Source of the DNA: DASQUK01 sp035641315
GTDB taxonomy: Bacteria > Actinomycetota > Acidimicrobiia > Acidimicrobiales > VFJN01
Length of the DNA stretch: 64,000 nucleotides
Reading direction: 5' to 3'
Assembly (NCBI GenBank): GCA_035641315.1
Contig: DASQUK010000125.1
Location: 12,768-76,767, forward strand
The position numbers were made by a program, and so were the translations under genes. Of the stretch, positions 48,762-55,489 are shown in pieces. The notes beneath the pieces were generated by a model. That model saw nothing but the letters and a program-made list of their open reading frames with translations. It ran no database searches and had not been told where the DNA came from. Positions within the stretch are counted from its first letter, which is position 1; the number at the start of each line of letters is the position of its first letter.

Positions 48762-48957
48762 CAGGCCTGGAATGGTCGTTGGAGCGACCTTCGGCCATTC
48801 CTGTGCTGCTCAGCCCCTCGGGTCGGGCCAGGTGCGCTGGCAGGAGCCGGTAGCCCGGCACGCCCCAGAGCGCGGCGGCGGTTGGCCCGCCGGCCCCTGT
48901 GACACTCCGGCTTCGGTACAGCATTGGCCGCTCCAGCCGACCATTCCTGTACCGAAG
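48762..48957. repeat. Family D intergenic palindromes (units D1 and D2)
   Basis: D2 (48911-48957) has 20-bp arms starting CTTCGGTACAG, 17 of 20 complementary, around CTCCAG. D1 (48762-48808) shares GGAATGGTCG, a GGAGCGAC loop and GGCCATTCCTG. Read on the other strand, D2 repeats D1's order GGAATGGTCG-GGAGCGGCC. About 100 bp of GC-rich sequence with further short stems separates them. They fill the gap between the converging DegV and amidohydrolase genes and may terminate both. Confidence 0.65.
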
Positions 48958-48976
48958 ACGCGTCAAGCGGGGCGCA

Positions 48977-49846
48977 TCACGCCAAGCCGAGCACCTTCTC
49001 GGCGTTGTGGCGGAGGAACTTGGGCCACACCTCGTCCTTGAACGGGACGCCCGGGAGCTCGCCCATGATGCGCTGGAGCGACAGTCCCATCGGGAAGTAG
49101 CCGGCGTAGACGATCTTGTCGGCGCCCCGCGTGTTGGCGTAGTCGATGACCGCCTGGGGGTAGTACTTCGGCGCGAACGCGCTGGTCGAGTAGTAGAGGT
49201 TGGGCCACTTGAGCATCAGCTTCACGGCCAGATCGGCCCACGGCTCGCAGCCGTGCCGGGTCACGAACACCAGCTCGGGGAAGTCGTAGCAGACCTCGTC
49301 GATCAGCTCGACGTGCTGGCAGGCGAACCGCAACCGCGGCCCGGGGACGCCGGCGGTGCAGAACACGGCGATGCCCAGCTCCACGCACTTGGCGTAGATG
49401 GGGTACATCTTCTTGTCGTTGATCGGCACCTGCGGGAAGGTGCCGGCGGGGAACATGCCGATCGAGCTGATCCCCCACGTCTCCTGGGCCCTGGCGATGG
49501 CCCGCACCGCATCCATCCCCTCGTTGGGGTCGACCGAGAGCTGCGGGACGAACCGGTCGGGGTGGTCGCGCACGGCCCGCTCCCCGGCCTCGCCGTGCAC
49601 GCCGATGACGCCCTTCTCGATGCCCCACAGGTCCATCTCCCGCAGGGTCACGGCCACCGGGTCGGCCCCCTTGTCGAGCTTCTTGTCGGGGACGTCCTTG
49701 AACATGTACTCGACCGGGAACTCGAAGTCTTCCTTCGACTCCTTGTCGTGCGTCTGCCTGGTGATGAACGCGTACTGCTTGCGCATGTCGCGGGCCGGGA
49801 AGCCGATCATCGTGTCGATGATCCCGATGTCTAACGGTGGCGTCAT
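48977..49846 (-). CDS. Amidohydrolase family 2 (TIM-barrel metal hydrolase)
   Basis: 289 residues. The C-terminal FLRHNAEKVLGL is the family's usual end. FVTRHGCEPWADLAVKLM and LYYSTSAFAPKYYPQAVIDY are the barrel segments carrying a His and the late strand. The N-terminal HxH metal site is missing: the protein begins LDIGIIDTMIGFPARD, with an Asp but no paired histidines, as in several actinobacterial subfamilies. Hydrolase or decarboxylase activity is uncertain. The ATG at 49846 gives MTPPLDIG. It is divergent from the DUF2207 gene. Confidence 0.75.
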   Translation of the reverse strand: MTPPLDIGIIDTMIGFPARDMRKQYAFITRQTHDKESKEDFEFPVEYMFKDVPDKKLDKGADPVAVTLREMDLWGIEKGVIGVHGEAGERAVRDHPDRFVPQLSVDPNEGMDAVRAIARAQETWGISSIGMFPAGTFPQVPINDKKMYPIYAKCVELGIAVFCTAGVPGPRLRFACQHVELIDEVCYDFPELVFVTRHGCEPWADLAVKLMLKWPNLYYSTSAFAPKYYPQAVIDYANTRGADKIVYAGYFPMGLSLQRIMGELPGVPFKDEVWPKFLRHNAEKVLGLA

Positions 49847-49902
49847 GTGGTCGTTCTAGCAAGGGTGGGACGGCGCTGTCCGGTTGCGAGTAGGAAGGGG
49901 TC

Positions 49903-51732
49903 ATGCGGACGAGCAGGCGGCGACGGCTCGACACGGCGCTGATGGCCGGGGGGAGCCTCACCGTGGGCGCGGTGTCGCTGGTCGGCGCCGTTGCCGGGGA
50001 CAGCGAGCGGGTCGAGCGGCTGTGGACGACGGCAGCGCTGGGCGACGACGGCTCGGCTCAGGTCACCGAGATGATCGACTACGACTTCGGATCGGCCACC
50101 GGCAAGCACGGCATCTTCCGCTACGTCTGGGACCTCTCCCCCGAGGCGCCCATCAAGGTCGACTCGCCCGACGCGCCCGACGCCATCGAGGTGACGCCGG
50201 AGGTCCTGGGGGGCCAGACGGGTGCCCGCATCCGGGTCGGCGATCCCAACGTGACCGTGTCGGGCCGCCACCGTTACCGCATCGAGTACCCGCTGCCCGG
50301 GGTGGCCCGGGGCACGACCGTCGACTGGGAGGCGGTGGGTGTCGGCTGGGAGGTCGGCATCGCCGAGGCCGAGATCCACCTGGTCGCCCCGTTCGAGCTG
50401 CTCGACGCCTCCTGCTTCCAGGGCGTCACCGGTTCGGCCGGCGGCTGCGAGGTCCGGGAAGTCGAGCCGGGGCACCTGGCCGCGACCGTCGACGGGCTCG
50501 ATTCGGGCGAGGGCGTGGCGATCGAGGCCCGCACCGGCAGCGACCTGGCCTCCGCGCCGGCGGCGCCGGAACCGCCGGCCACGCCGCCCGACGATCCGGG
50601 CACCGGCTTGCTGCCGCCCGCCGGCACCGCCGCGGCCGCTGCCCTGCTGGCGGCGGGACCGACGGCTCTGCTGGTCCGGCGGGCGGGGCGCGAGTGGGTC
50701 GGCGCCGGCGGGCCGGCCGACGCCGCGTGGGGCGGGTCGACAGGACCGGACGGGGTTGCCGGGTCGACGAGCTGGGTGGCGGTCGACCAGGAGGAGCTCG
50801 AGGCGATGGCCACCACCGAGTTCGCGCCGCCGGCCGAGCTCGAGCCGGCGCACGGCGGAATCGTGCTGACCGAGGAGGTGCGCCCCGAGCACAAGGTGGC
50901 GTGGTTGATCCAGCGGGCCATCGACGGCACCGTCGACATCGGCGCCAACGGGGTCGAGGGCGGCGCCACCGGCGGCCCCTGGACTCCGTGGACCGGCGGC
51001 GACAACGGCGACCTGCGGCTGGTCCGCACCGGGCACGGCACGTCCGAGGACGCCGCCATCCTCGACACCGCGTTCGCGGGCCGCGACGAGGTCGAGCTGG
51101 GCGGCTACGACCCCGCGTTCGCTCGGGCCTGGGGCTACCTCCAGGGCCAGCTGCTGGCCTGGCGTGACTCGAGCGGCATGTGGGACCCGGGCGGCGGCAC
51201 CCGCAAGATCGCCGCCCGAGCGCTGGGCATCGTCGGCGTCGTGGTCGGGGCGCTCGGAGCTGTGGCAGGCGGCGCCCTCGCCAACCGGTGGGGACCGGCC
51301 TGGCTGGTCCTGTCGGCCGCGGGCGGCGCGGTGGCCGGCGCAGGCCTGGCCGCGGCGCTGCGCGCCTGGGAGCTGCGGGTGCGCACGCCGGCGGGATCGG
51401 CCGCCTGGCTGCGGGTCGAGTCGTTCCGACGCTTCCTGGCGGAGTCCGAGGCTTACCACGCCGAGGAGGCGGCCAAGCGCGGCGTGCTGCGGGAGTACAC
51501 CGCCTGGGCGGTGGCCGTGGGCGAGATCGACCGCTGGCAGCGGGCAGTGTCGTCCGCGTCGATCGCTCCCGAGGTGGCCGGGTTGTCGTACGCGTTCATG
51601 GCCCCGGTGCTGCTGTCGTCCACCACGTCGGCCGCCACCGCCCCCTCGTCCAGCGGCGGCGGCGGGGGCGGGGGATTCGGCGGCGGCTCGGTCGGCGGCG
51701 GCGCCGGCGGGGGTGGCGGCGGCAGCTGGTAG
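49903..51732 (+). CDS. DUF2207 domain membrane protein with Gly-rich C-terminus
   Basis: 609 residues. A basic start and hydrophobic segment (TALMAGGSLTVGAVSLVGAV) precede an extracytoplasmic DUF2207 domain with DGSAQVTEMIDYDFGSATGK and HGIFRYVWDL. A membrane helix near 200-215, a cytoplasmic domain (EVRPEHKVAWLIQRAIDGTVD), two more helices near 435-480 and a terminal domain follow. The last ~35 residues are a Gly/Ser tail ending GGGGGSW, common in this family. DUF2207 proteins are widespread and uncharacterised. Confidence 0.82.
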   Translation: MRTSRRRRLDTALMAGGSLTVGAVSLVGAVAGDSERVERLWTTAALGDDGSAQVTEMIDYDFGSATGKHGIFRYVWDLSPEAPIKVDSPDAPDAIEVTPEVLGGQTGARIRVGDPNVTVSGRHRYRIEYPLPGVARGTTVDWEAVGVGWEVGIAEAEIHLVAPFELLDASCFQGVTGSAGGCEVREVEPGHLAATVDGLDSGEGVAIEARTGSDLASAPAAPEPPATPPDDPGTGLLPPAGTAAAAALLAAGPTALLVRRAGREWVGAGGPADAAWGGSTGPDGVAGSTSWVAVDQEELEAMATTEFAPPAELEPAHGGIVLTEEVRPEHKVAWLIQRAIDGTVDIGANGVEGGATGGPWTPWTGGDNGDLRLVRTGHGTSEDAAILDTAFAGRDEVELGGYDPAFARAWGYLQGQLLAWRDSSGMWDPGGGTRKIAARALGIVGVVVGALGAVAGGALANRWGPAWLVLSAAGGAVAGAGLAAALRAWELRVRTPAGSAAWLRVESFRRFLAESEAYHAEEAAKRGVLREYTAWAVAVGEIDRWQRAVSSASIAPEVAGLSYAFMAPVLLSSTTSAATAPSSSGGGGGGGFGGGSVGGGAGGGGGGSW

Positions 51733-51757
51733 CCAGCCGGGCGGCGCCTCGATCAAC

Positions 51758-51804
51758 TTCTGGTGACGCGATCCGTTGGACTTCGACGGATCGCGTCACC
51801 AGAA
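51758..51804. repeat. Perfect 19-bp inverted repeat
   Basis: TTCTGGTGACGCGATCCGT and its exact complement are separated by TGGACTTCG. It starts 25 bp after the DUF2207 stop codon. It could be a terminator or one more dispersed palindrome; only one copy is in the window. Confidence 0.75.
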
Positions 51805-51817
51805 CCATGGGAACGCG

Positions 51818-51847
51818 CCGGAGCCCCCCGGGGGAAGGGGGCTCCGG
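51818..51847 (-). terminator. Hairpin terminator of the FtsX/ABC operon
   Basis: CCGGAGCCCCC and GGGGGCTCCGG form a perfect 11-bp stem with an eight-base loop, 54 bp after the permease stop. There is no T-tract. Confidence 0.65.
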
Positions 51848-51848
51848 G

Positions 51849-51878
51849 GCCCGGTGGCGGGTTGGGAGACCACCGGGC
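51849..51878 (-). terminator. Second hairpin after the permease gene
   Basis: GCCCGGTGG and CCACCGGGC (9 bp, perfect) with a 12-base loop lie 22 bp after the permease stop and directly next to the other hairpin. The two may act together. Confidence 0.55.
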
Positions 51879-51900
51879 GAGCAGGCGACCGCTCGCGCGG

Positions 51901-54447
51901 CTAGTCCGTCGCGATCGCCTGGAGGACGTCGAGCTTGGCAGCCCGGCGTGCGGGGCGAGCCGCCGCGACCACCCCGACGATGGCGCCGAGCGCCACCACC
52001 ACGCCGAGCTGCCCGGCCGGGACGGCGAACGCGCCGAACCCTTCCGTGGCCTCCATCGTTCGCACCATCGCCCAGCCCAGGAACGTTCCCAGGCCGAGCC
52101 CGCCGACCGTGCCGAACAGCGACACGACCATGGCCTCGCCCCGCACCATCCGCCGCAGCTGGCGCCGGCTCTGCCCGACCGCCCGCAGCAGACCCAACTC
52201 CCGCGTGCGCTCGTGGATCGACAGCGACAGCGTGTTGGCGATGCCCATGACGGCGATGACGATCGCCATCGCCAGCAGCACGTAGATGATGGTGAGCATC
52301 TGGTCGACCTCGCCGGCGACCGAGTCGACGTACTCCTGGCGGTCCTGCACGTCGGGCGCCCCGAACCGGTCCGCGACCGGCTGGATGGCGGCCTCCCCGT
52401 CGGCGGCCGACACGCCGTCGGCCAGGTCGACCAGCAGCGCCAGGTCACTGGCCCGCACTGCGGCATGCGGCTCGTACGCCGCCTTGGGCAGGACCACCTC
52501 GTCCACCAGATCGTCGTTGTCGAAGATCGCCCCGACCCTGAGCTGCTCGGTCGCGCCGTCGGCGAACGACACGGGGACCGTGTCCCCCATGGCGAGGCCG
52601 TTGTCCGCGGCGTAGTCGGCGAACACCGCCACCTGTCGGTCGCCCAGCTCGTCGATCGAGCCCTGCGAGACCTCCAGGTCGAGGATCCGCCCGAACGACC
52701 CCGGTTCTATGACCGTGGCCACGTCGTCGTGACCGTCGATCGTCATCGGGGCTTCGCTCAGCCCGGTGGCCACGTCGACCTCGGGGAGGTCGGCCACGGC
52801 GGACTCCAGCTCGGGGCTCAGCCCGGCGCCGCTGAAGTCGGTCTGGGCGATCACCAGGTCGCCGGCGAACTGCTGCGACACGATGTCGTCGATCGACTGC
52901 TTGAGCGACGCCGCCACCACGGTGAACAGGGTGACCACGGCGACGCCCACCATGAGCGCCGAGGCGGTGGCCGCCGTCCGCCGGGGGTTGCGCATGGCGT
53001 TGCGCCGGGCCAGCGTGCCGCTCAGGCCCCGCCGCAGGGACAGCGGCCCGCCCAGCGAGCCGGCCACCGGGCGGGCCACCACCGGACCCAGCAGCACGAA
53101 GCCGACCACGACCAGGAGCGCGCCCAGCCCGGTCAGAGGCAGCGAGCCGTCGCCGGCGGTGCCGCCGATGGTGCCGGCAATGCCGACGCCGGTGACGACC
53201 ACGCCCAGGAGCCCCCGCACCCACGAGGCGCCCGAGCGGTCGACGGCGACGTCCCGCAGGGCCGCCAGCGGGGCGACCCGCGACGCCTTGACGGCCGGGA
53301 CGGCGCTGGCGATCAGCGTCACGACCACGCCGACGACGGCCGAGGCGACCAAGGCCAAGGGCTCGACCACCAGCGCGGTGCCGGCCACAGAGAACCCGGC
53401 CGCCTCGCTCAGGGCGCTCAGCCCGGCGGCCAGCCCGACGCCGGCGGCCACGCCGAGGCCCGCCGCCAGCACGCCCACCACCAGTGCCTCGACTGCTGTG
53501 GAGACCAGCACCTGTCGCCGCGAGGCGCCGAGCGCCCGCAGCAGGGCGGACTCGCGGGTGCGCTGGGCGACCAGGATCGAGAAGGTGTTGTAGATGCTGA
53601 AGGTGGCGACCACCAGGGCGATGCCGGCGAACACCAGCAGGAAGGACTTGAAGAAGCCGAGGAAGTCGCTCTCCAGGTCGGACTGCTGCTCGCCGGTGAG
53701 CGCCGCCCCCGTGATGGCCTCGGTGCCGTCCGGCAGCGCCGGCGTCAGCCGGTCCGCCAGCTCCCGCTGGCCCACGCCGTCGTCGGCCGCCACCAGCACG
53801 CCGGAGATCTGTCCCGGTTCGGGCAGGAGCGTCTCCTGCGCGAACTCGGTGGTGAACGCCGCGTAGGTCATGGGGCCGGCGCTGTCGGCGCCCGCCTCGC
53901 CGAAGGTGGCGATCCCCACCACCGTCACCTCGATCGGGTCCGGAGTCCGGATCGTGGTTGTGTCGCCCACCGCCAGGTCGCCGTCGTCCGCCGAGGCCTT
54001 GTCGATCACGACGTCGCCCGGCGCCTCGGGCGCGTGGCCGTCGGCGATCTCCCATGGGTTGATGTCGGCGTCCTCGATCCAGTTGCCGGCCTGCGTGGGC
54101 GGACCGTTGCCACCGAGCGGGTCGCCGTCGGACCCGACGATCTGGCCGATGCCGCTGATCTCGGGGACGGCCGCGGCCACCCCGTCGACCCCGGCGATGT
54201 CTTCGACGACGGCGGCGTCGAGCAGTCCCCGCTCGGTGCTGTCGCCGCTGCCGACCTCGGTGCTGCTGCGAACCACGGCATCGGTGCCGGCGTTGGCCTC
54301 GGCGAACATGTCGCCGAAGCCGGTCTCCATGGTGTCGCCGAGCACCAGGGTGCCCGACAGGAACGCCACGCCCAGCACGACGGCCGAGCCGGTGGCGAGC
54401 AGGCGGCGCTTGTGCGCGCCGATGCTCTTGAGCGTCGTCTTCCACAT
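51901..54447 (-). CDS. FtsX/MacB-type ABC transporter permease
   Basis: 848 residues with the duplicated FtsX layout: an N-terminal helix (RLLATGSAVVLGVAFLSGTLVLG), a large extracytoplasmic region, then two sets of membrane helices. Helices near the middle include VATFSIYNTFSILVAQRTRESALLRALGASR and the C-terminal set includes MAIVIAVMGIANTLSLSIHERTRELGLLRAVGQSR. The two matching ERTRELxLLRAxGxSR coupling segments contact the ATPase. This family exports or mechanically transmits at the envelope (lipoproteins, peptides, antibiotics). It lies 5 bp after its ATPase gene and is paralogous to the permease beginning at 63861. Confidence 0.88.
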   Translation of the reverse strand: MWKTTLKSIGAHKRRLLATGSAVVLGVAFLSGTLVLGDTMETGFGDMFAEANAGTDAVVRSSTEVGSGDSTERGLLDAAVVEDIAGVDGVAAAVPEISGIGQIVGSDGDPLGGNGPPTQAGNWIEDADINPWEIADGHAPEAPGDVVIDKASADDGDLAVGDTTTIRTPDPIEVTVVGIATFGEAGADSAGPMTYAAFTTEFAQETLLPEPGQISGVLVAADDGVGQRELADRLTPALPDGTEAITGAALTGEQQSDLESDFLGFFKSFLLVFAGIALVVATFSIYNTFSILVAQRTRESALLRALGASRRQVLVSTAVEALVVGVLAAGLGVAAGVGLAAGLSALSEAAGFSVAGTALVVEPLALVASAVVGVVVTLIASAVPAVKASRVAPLAALRDVAVDRSGASWVRGLLGVVVTGVGIAGTIGGTAGDGSLPLTGLGALLVVVGFVLLGPVVARPVAGSLGGPLSLRRGLSGTLARRNAMRNPRRTAATASALMVGVAVVTLFTVVAASLKQSIDDIVSQQFAGDLVIAQTDFSGAGLSPELESAVADLPEVDVATGLSEAPMTIDGHDDVATVIEPGSFGRILDLEVSQGSIDELGDRQVAVFADYAADNGLAMGDTVPVSFADGATEQLRVGAIFDNDDLVDEVVLPKAAYEPHAAVRASDLALLVDLADGVSAADGEAAIQPVADRFGAPDVQDRQEYVDSVAGEVDQMLTIIYVLLAMAIVIAVMGIANTLSLSIHERTRELGLLRAVGQSRRQLRRMVRGEAMVVSLFGTVGGLGLGTFLGWAMVRTMEATEGFGAFAVPAGQLGVVVALGAIVGVVAAARPARRAAKLDVLQAIATD

Positions 54448-54452
54448 CGCAA

Positions 54453-55232
54453 TCAGCTCCCGAACTGCTTGAGGCGTTCCAGAACGCGCTCGGCGGTGGG
54501 GGCGGTCATCTGGTCGACGACCCGGCCGTCGGCCAGGAACACCACGGCATCCGCGTAGGACGCGGCCACCGGGTCGTGAGTCACCATGACGATGGTCTGG
54601 CCCAGCTCGTCGACGGCCCGGCGCATGAAGGCGAGGATCTCGCCGCCGCTGCGGGAGTCGAGGTTGCCGGTGGGCTCGTCGGCGAAGATCACCGACGGAC
54701 GGGTGGCTAGGGCCCGGGCCACGGCCACCCGCTGCTGCTGGCCGCCCGACAGCTCGGCGGGCCGGTGCTTCAGCCGGTCGCCCAGGCCGACGGTCTCGAC
54801 CACCCCCTGGATCCAGCGCTTGTCCGGTTTCCGCCCGGACAGGTCGAGCGGCAGGGTGATGTTCTCGCCGGCGCTCAACATCGGCAGCAGGTTGAACGCC
54901 TGGAACACGAAGCCGACGTGGTCGCGGCGCAGCCGGGTCAGCTGCTTCTCAGACAGCCGGCCGAGCTCGACCTCGCCGATGAACACCCGGCCCGACGTGA
55001 GCGTGTCGAGCCCGGCCAGGCAGTGCATGAGGGTCGACTTGCCCGACCCCGAGGGTCCCATGATGGCGGTGAAGCGCCCGGCCGGGAGGGCCAGGCTCAC
55101 GCCGTCGAGGGCGCGCACCGCGGTGTCGCCCTTCCCGTACACCTTCACCGCCTGTTCGGCTCGGACCGCGATGGGAGCGGGGGACGCGCCCAACCCGGCC
55201 GTCGTTCTGGTCATCACGTCGTTCGCAGTCAT
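54453..55232 (-). CDS. ABC transporter ATP-binding protein (MacB/LolD family)
   Basis: A 259-residue ATPase with Walker A IMGPSGSGKSTLMHC, Q-loop VGFVFQAFNLLPMLSAGENI, signature ELSGGQQQRVAVARAL, Walker B PSVIFADEPTGNLDSRSGG and H-loop IVMVTHDPVAASYAD. It powers the adjacent FtsX-type permease. It is about 60% identical by eye to the ATPase at 63106. The ATG at 55232 (MTANDVMTR) lies six bases after family B copy B7, whose end GAGCGGAGAG may serve as the ribosome-binding site. Confidence 0.92.
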   Translation of the reverse strand: MTANDVMTRTTAGLGASPAPIAVRAEQAVKVYGKGDTAVRALDGVSLALPAGRFTAIMGPSGSGKSTLMHCLAGLDTLTSGRVFIGEVELGRLSEKQLTRLRRDHVGFVFQAFNLLPMLSAGENITLPLDLSGRKPDKRWIQGVVETVGLGDRLKHRPAELSGGQQQRVAVARALATRPSVIFADEPTGNLDSRSGGEILAFMRRAVDELGQTIVMVTHDPVAASYADAVVFLADGRVVDQMTAPTAERVLERLKQFGS

Positions 55233-55238
55233 TGCTCT

Positions 55239-55273
55239 CCGCTCTTGCTGCTCCGCAGCGGGCCGCTCGGGCC
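55239..55273. repeat. Family B repeat, copy B7 (upstream of ABC ATPase)
   Basis: CCGCTCTTGCTGCTCCGCAG followed by CGGGCCGCTCGGGCC. It is followed by CTCGCTCGCTCTCTCGCCCC-TTCGGGGACGCTCGCTCA, the same kind of tail as B5. It occupies the leader of the ABC operon in the sense orientation shared with B1, B4, B5 and B6. Confidence 0.8.
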
Positions 55274-55346
55274 TCGCTCGCTCTCTCGCCCCTTCGGGGA
55301 CGCTCGCTCAGGTCTCCGACGGTACGGATGGGCGCTCGGAGCGTGA

Positions 55347-55415
55347 ATGGAGCGCCCCGGCGTCTTCCGGGTGGGGCTAGCCCCACCCTCCGGGTGGCGC
55401 CGACCGGACGCTCCA
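55347..55415. promoter_or_regulatory. Putative regulatory dyad upstream of the ABC operon
   Basis: A perfect 20-bp palindrome, GGGTGGGGCTAGCCCCACCC (55369-55388), sits between ATGGAGCG (55347) and CGCTCCAT (55408). A related ATGGAGCG ... GGGTGGGG ... CCCTACC block is found between the divergent kinase genes at 60610-60668. It is a candidate binding site for one of the nearby NarL-type regulators. Confidence 0.5.
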
Positions 55416-55489
55416 TCGCGCCGCCCCGGACACGGCTGTCAGCGGCGGCGCCCTACCAAGCCGACGATCCATGCCCTAGCCTCGCCAAC

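Noticed and set aside
48899..49834. Long forward-strand open frame opposite the amidohydrolase gene
   Set aside because: It mirrors the amidohydrolase gene on the reverse strand, has low-complexity His/Asp/Val content and no family features. Long antisense frames are expected at this GC content.
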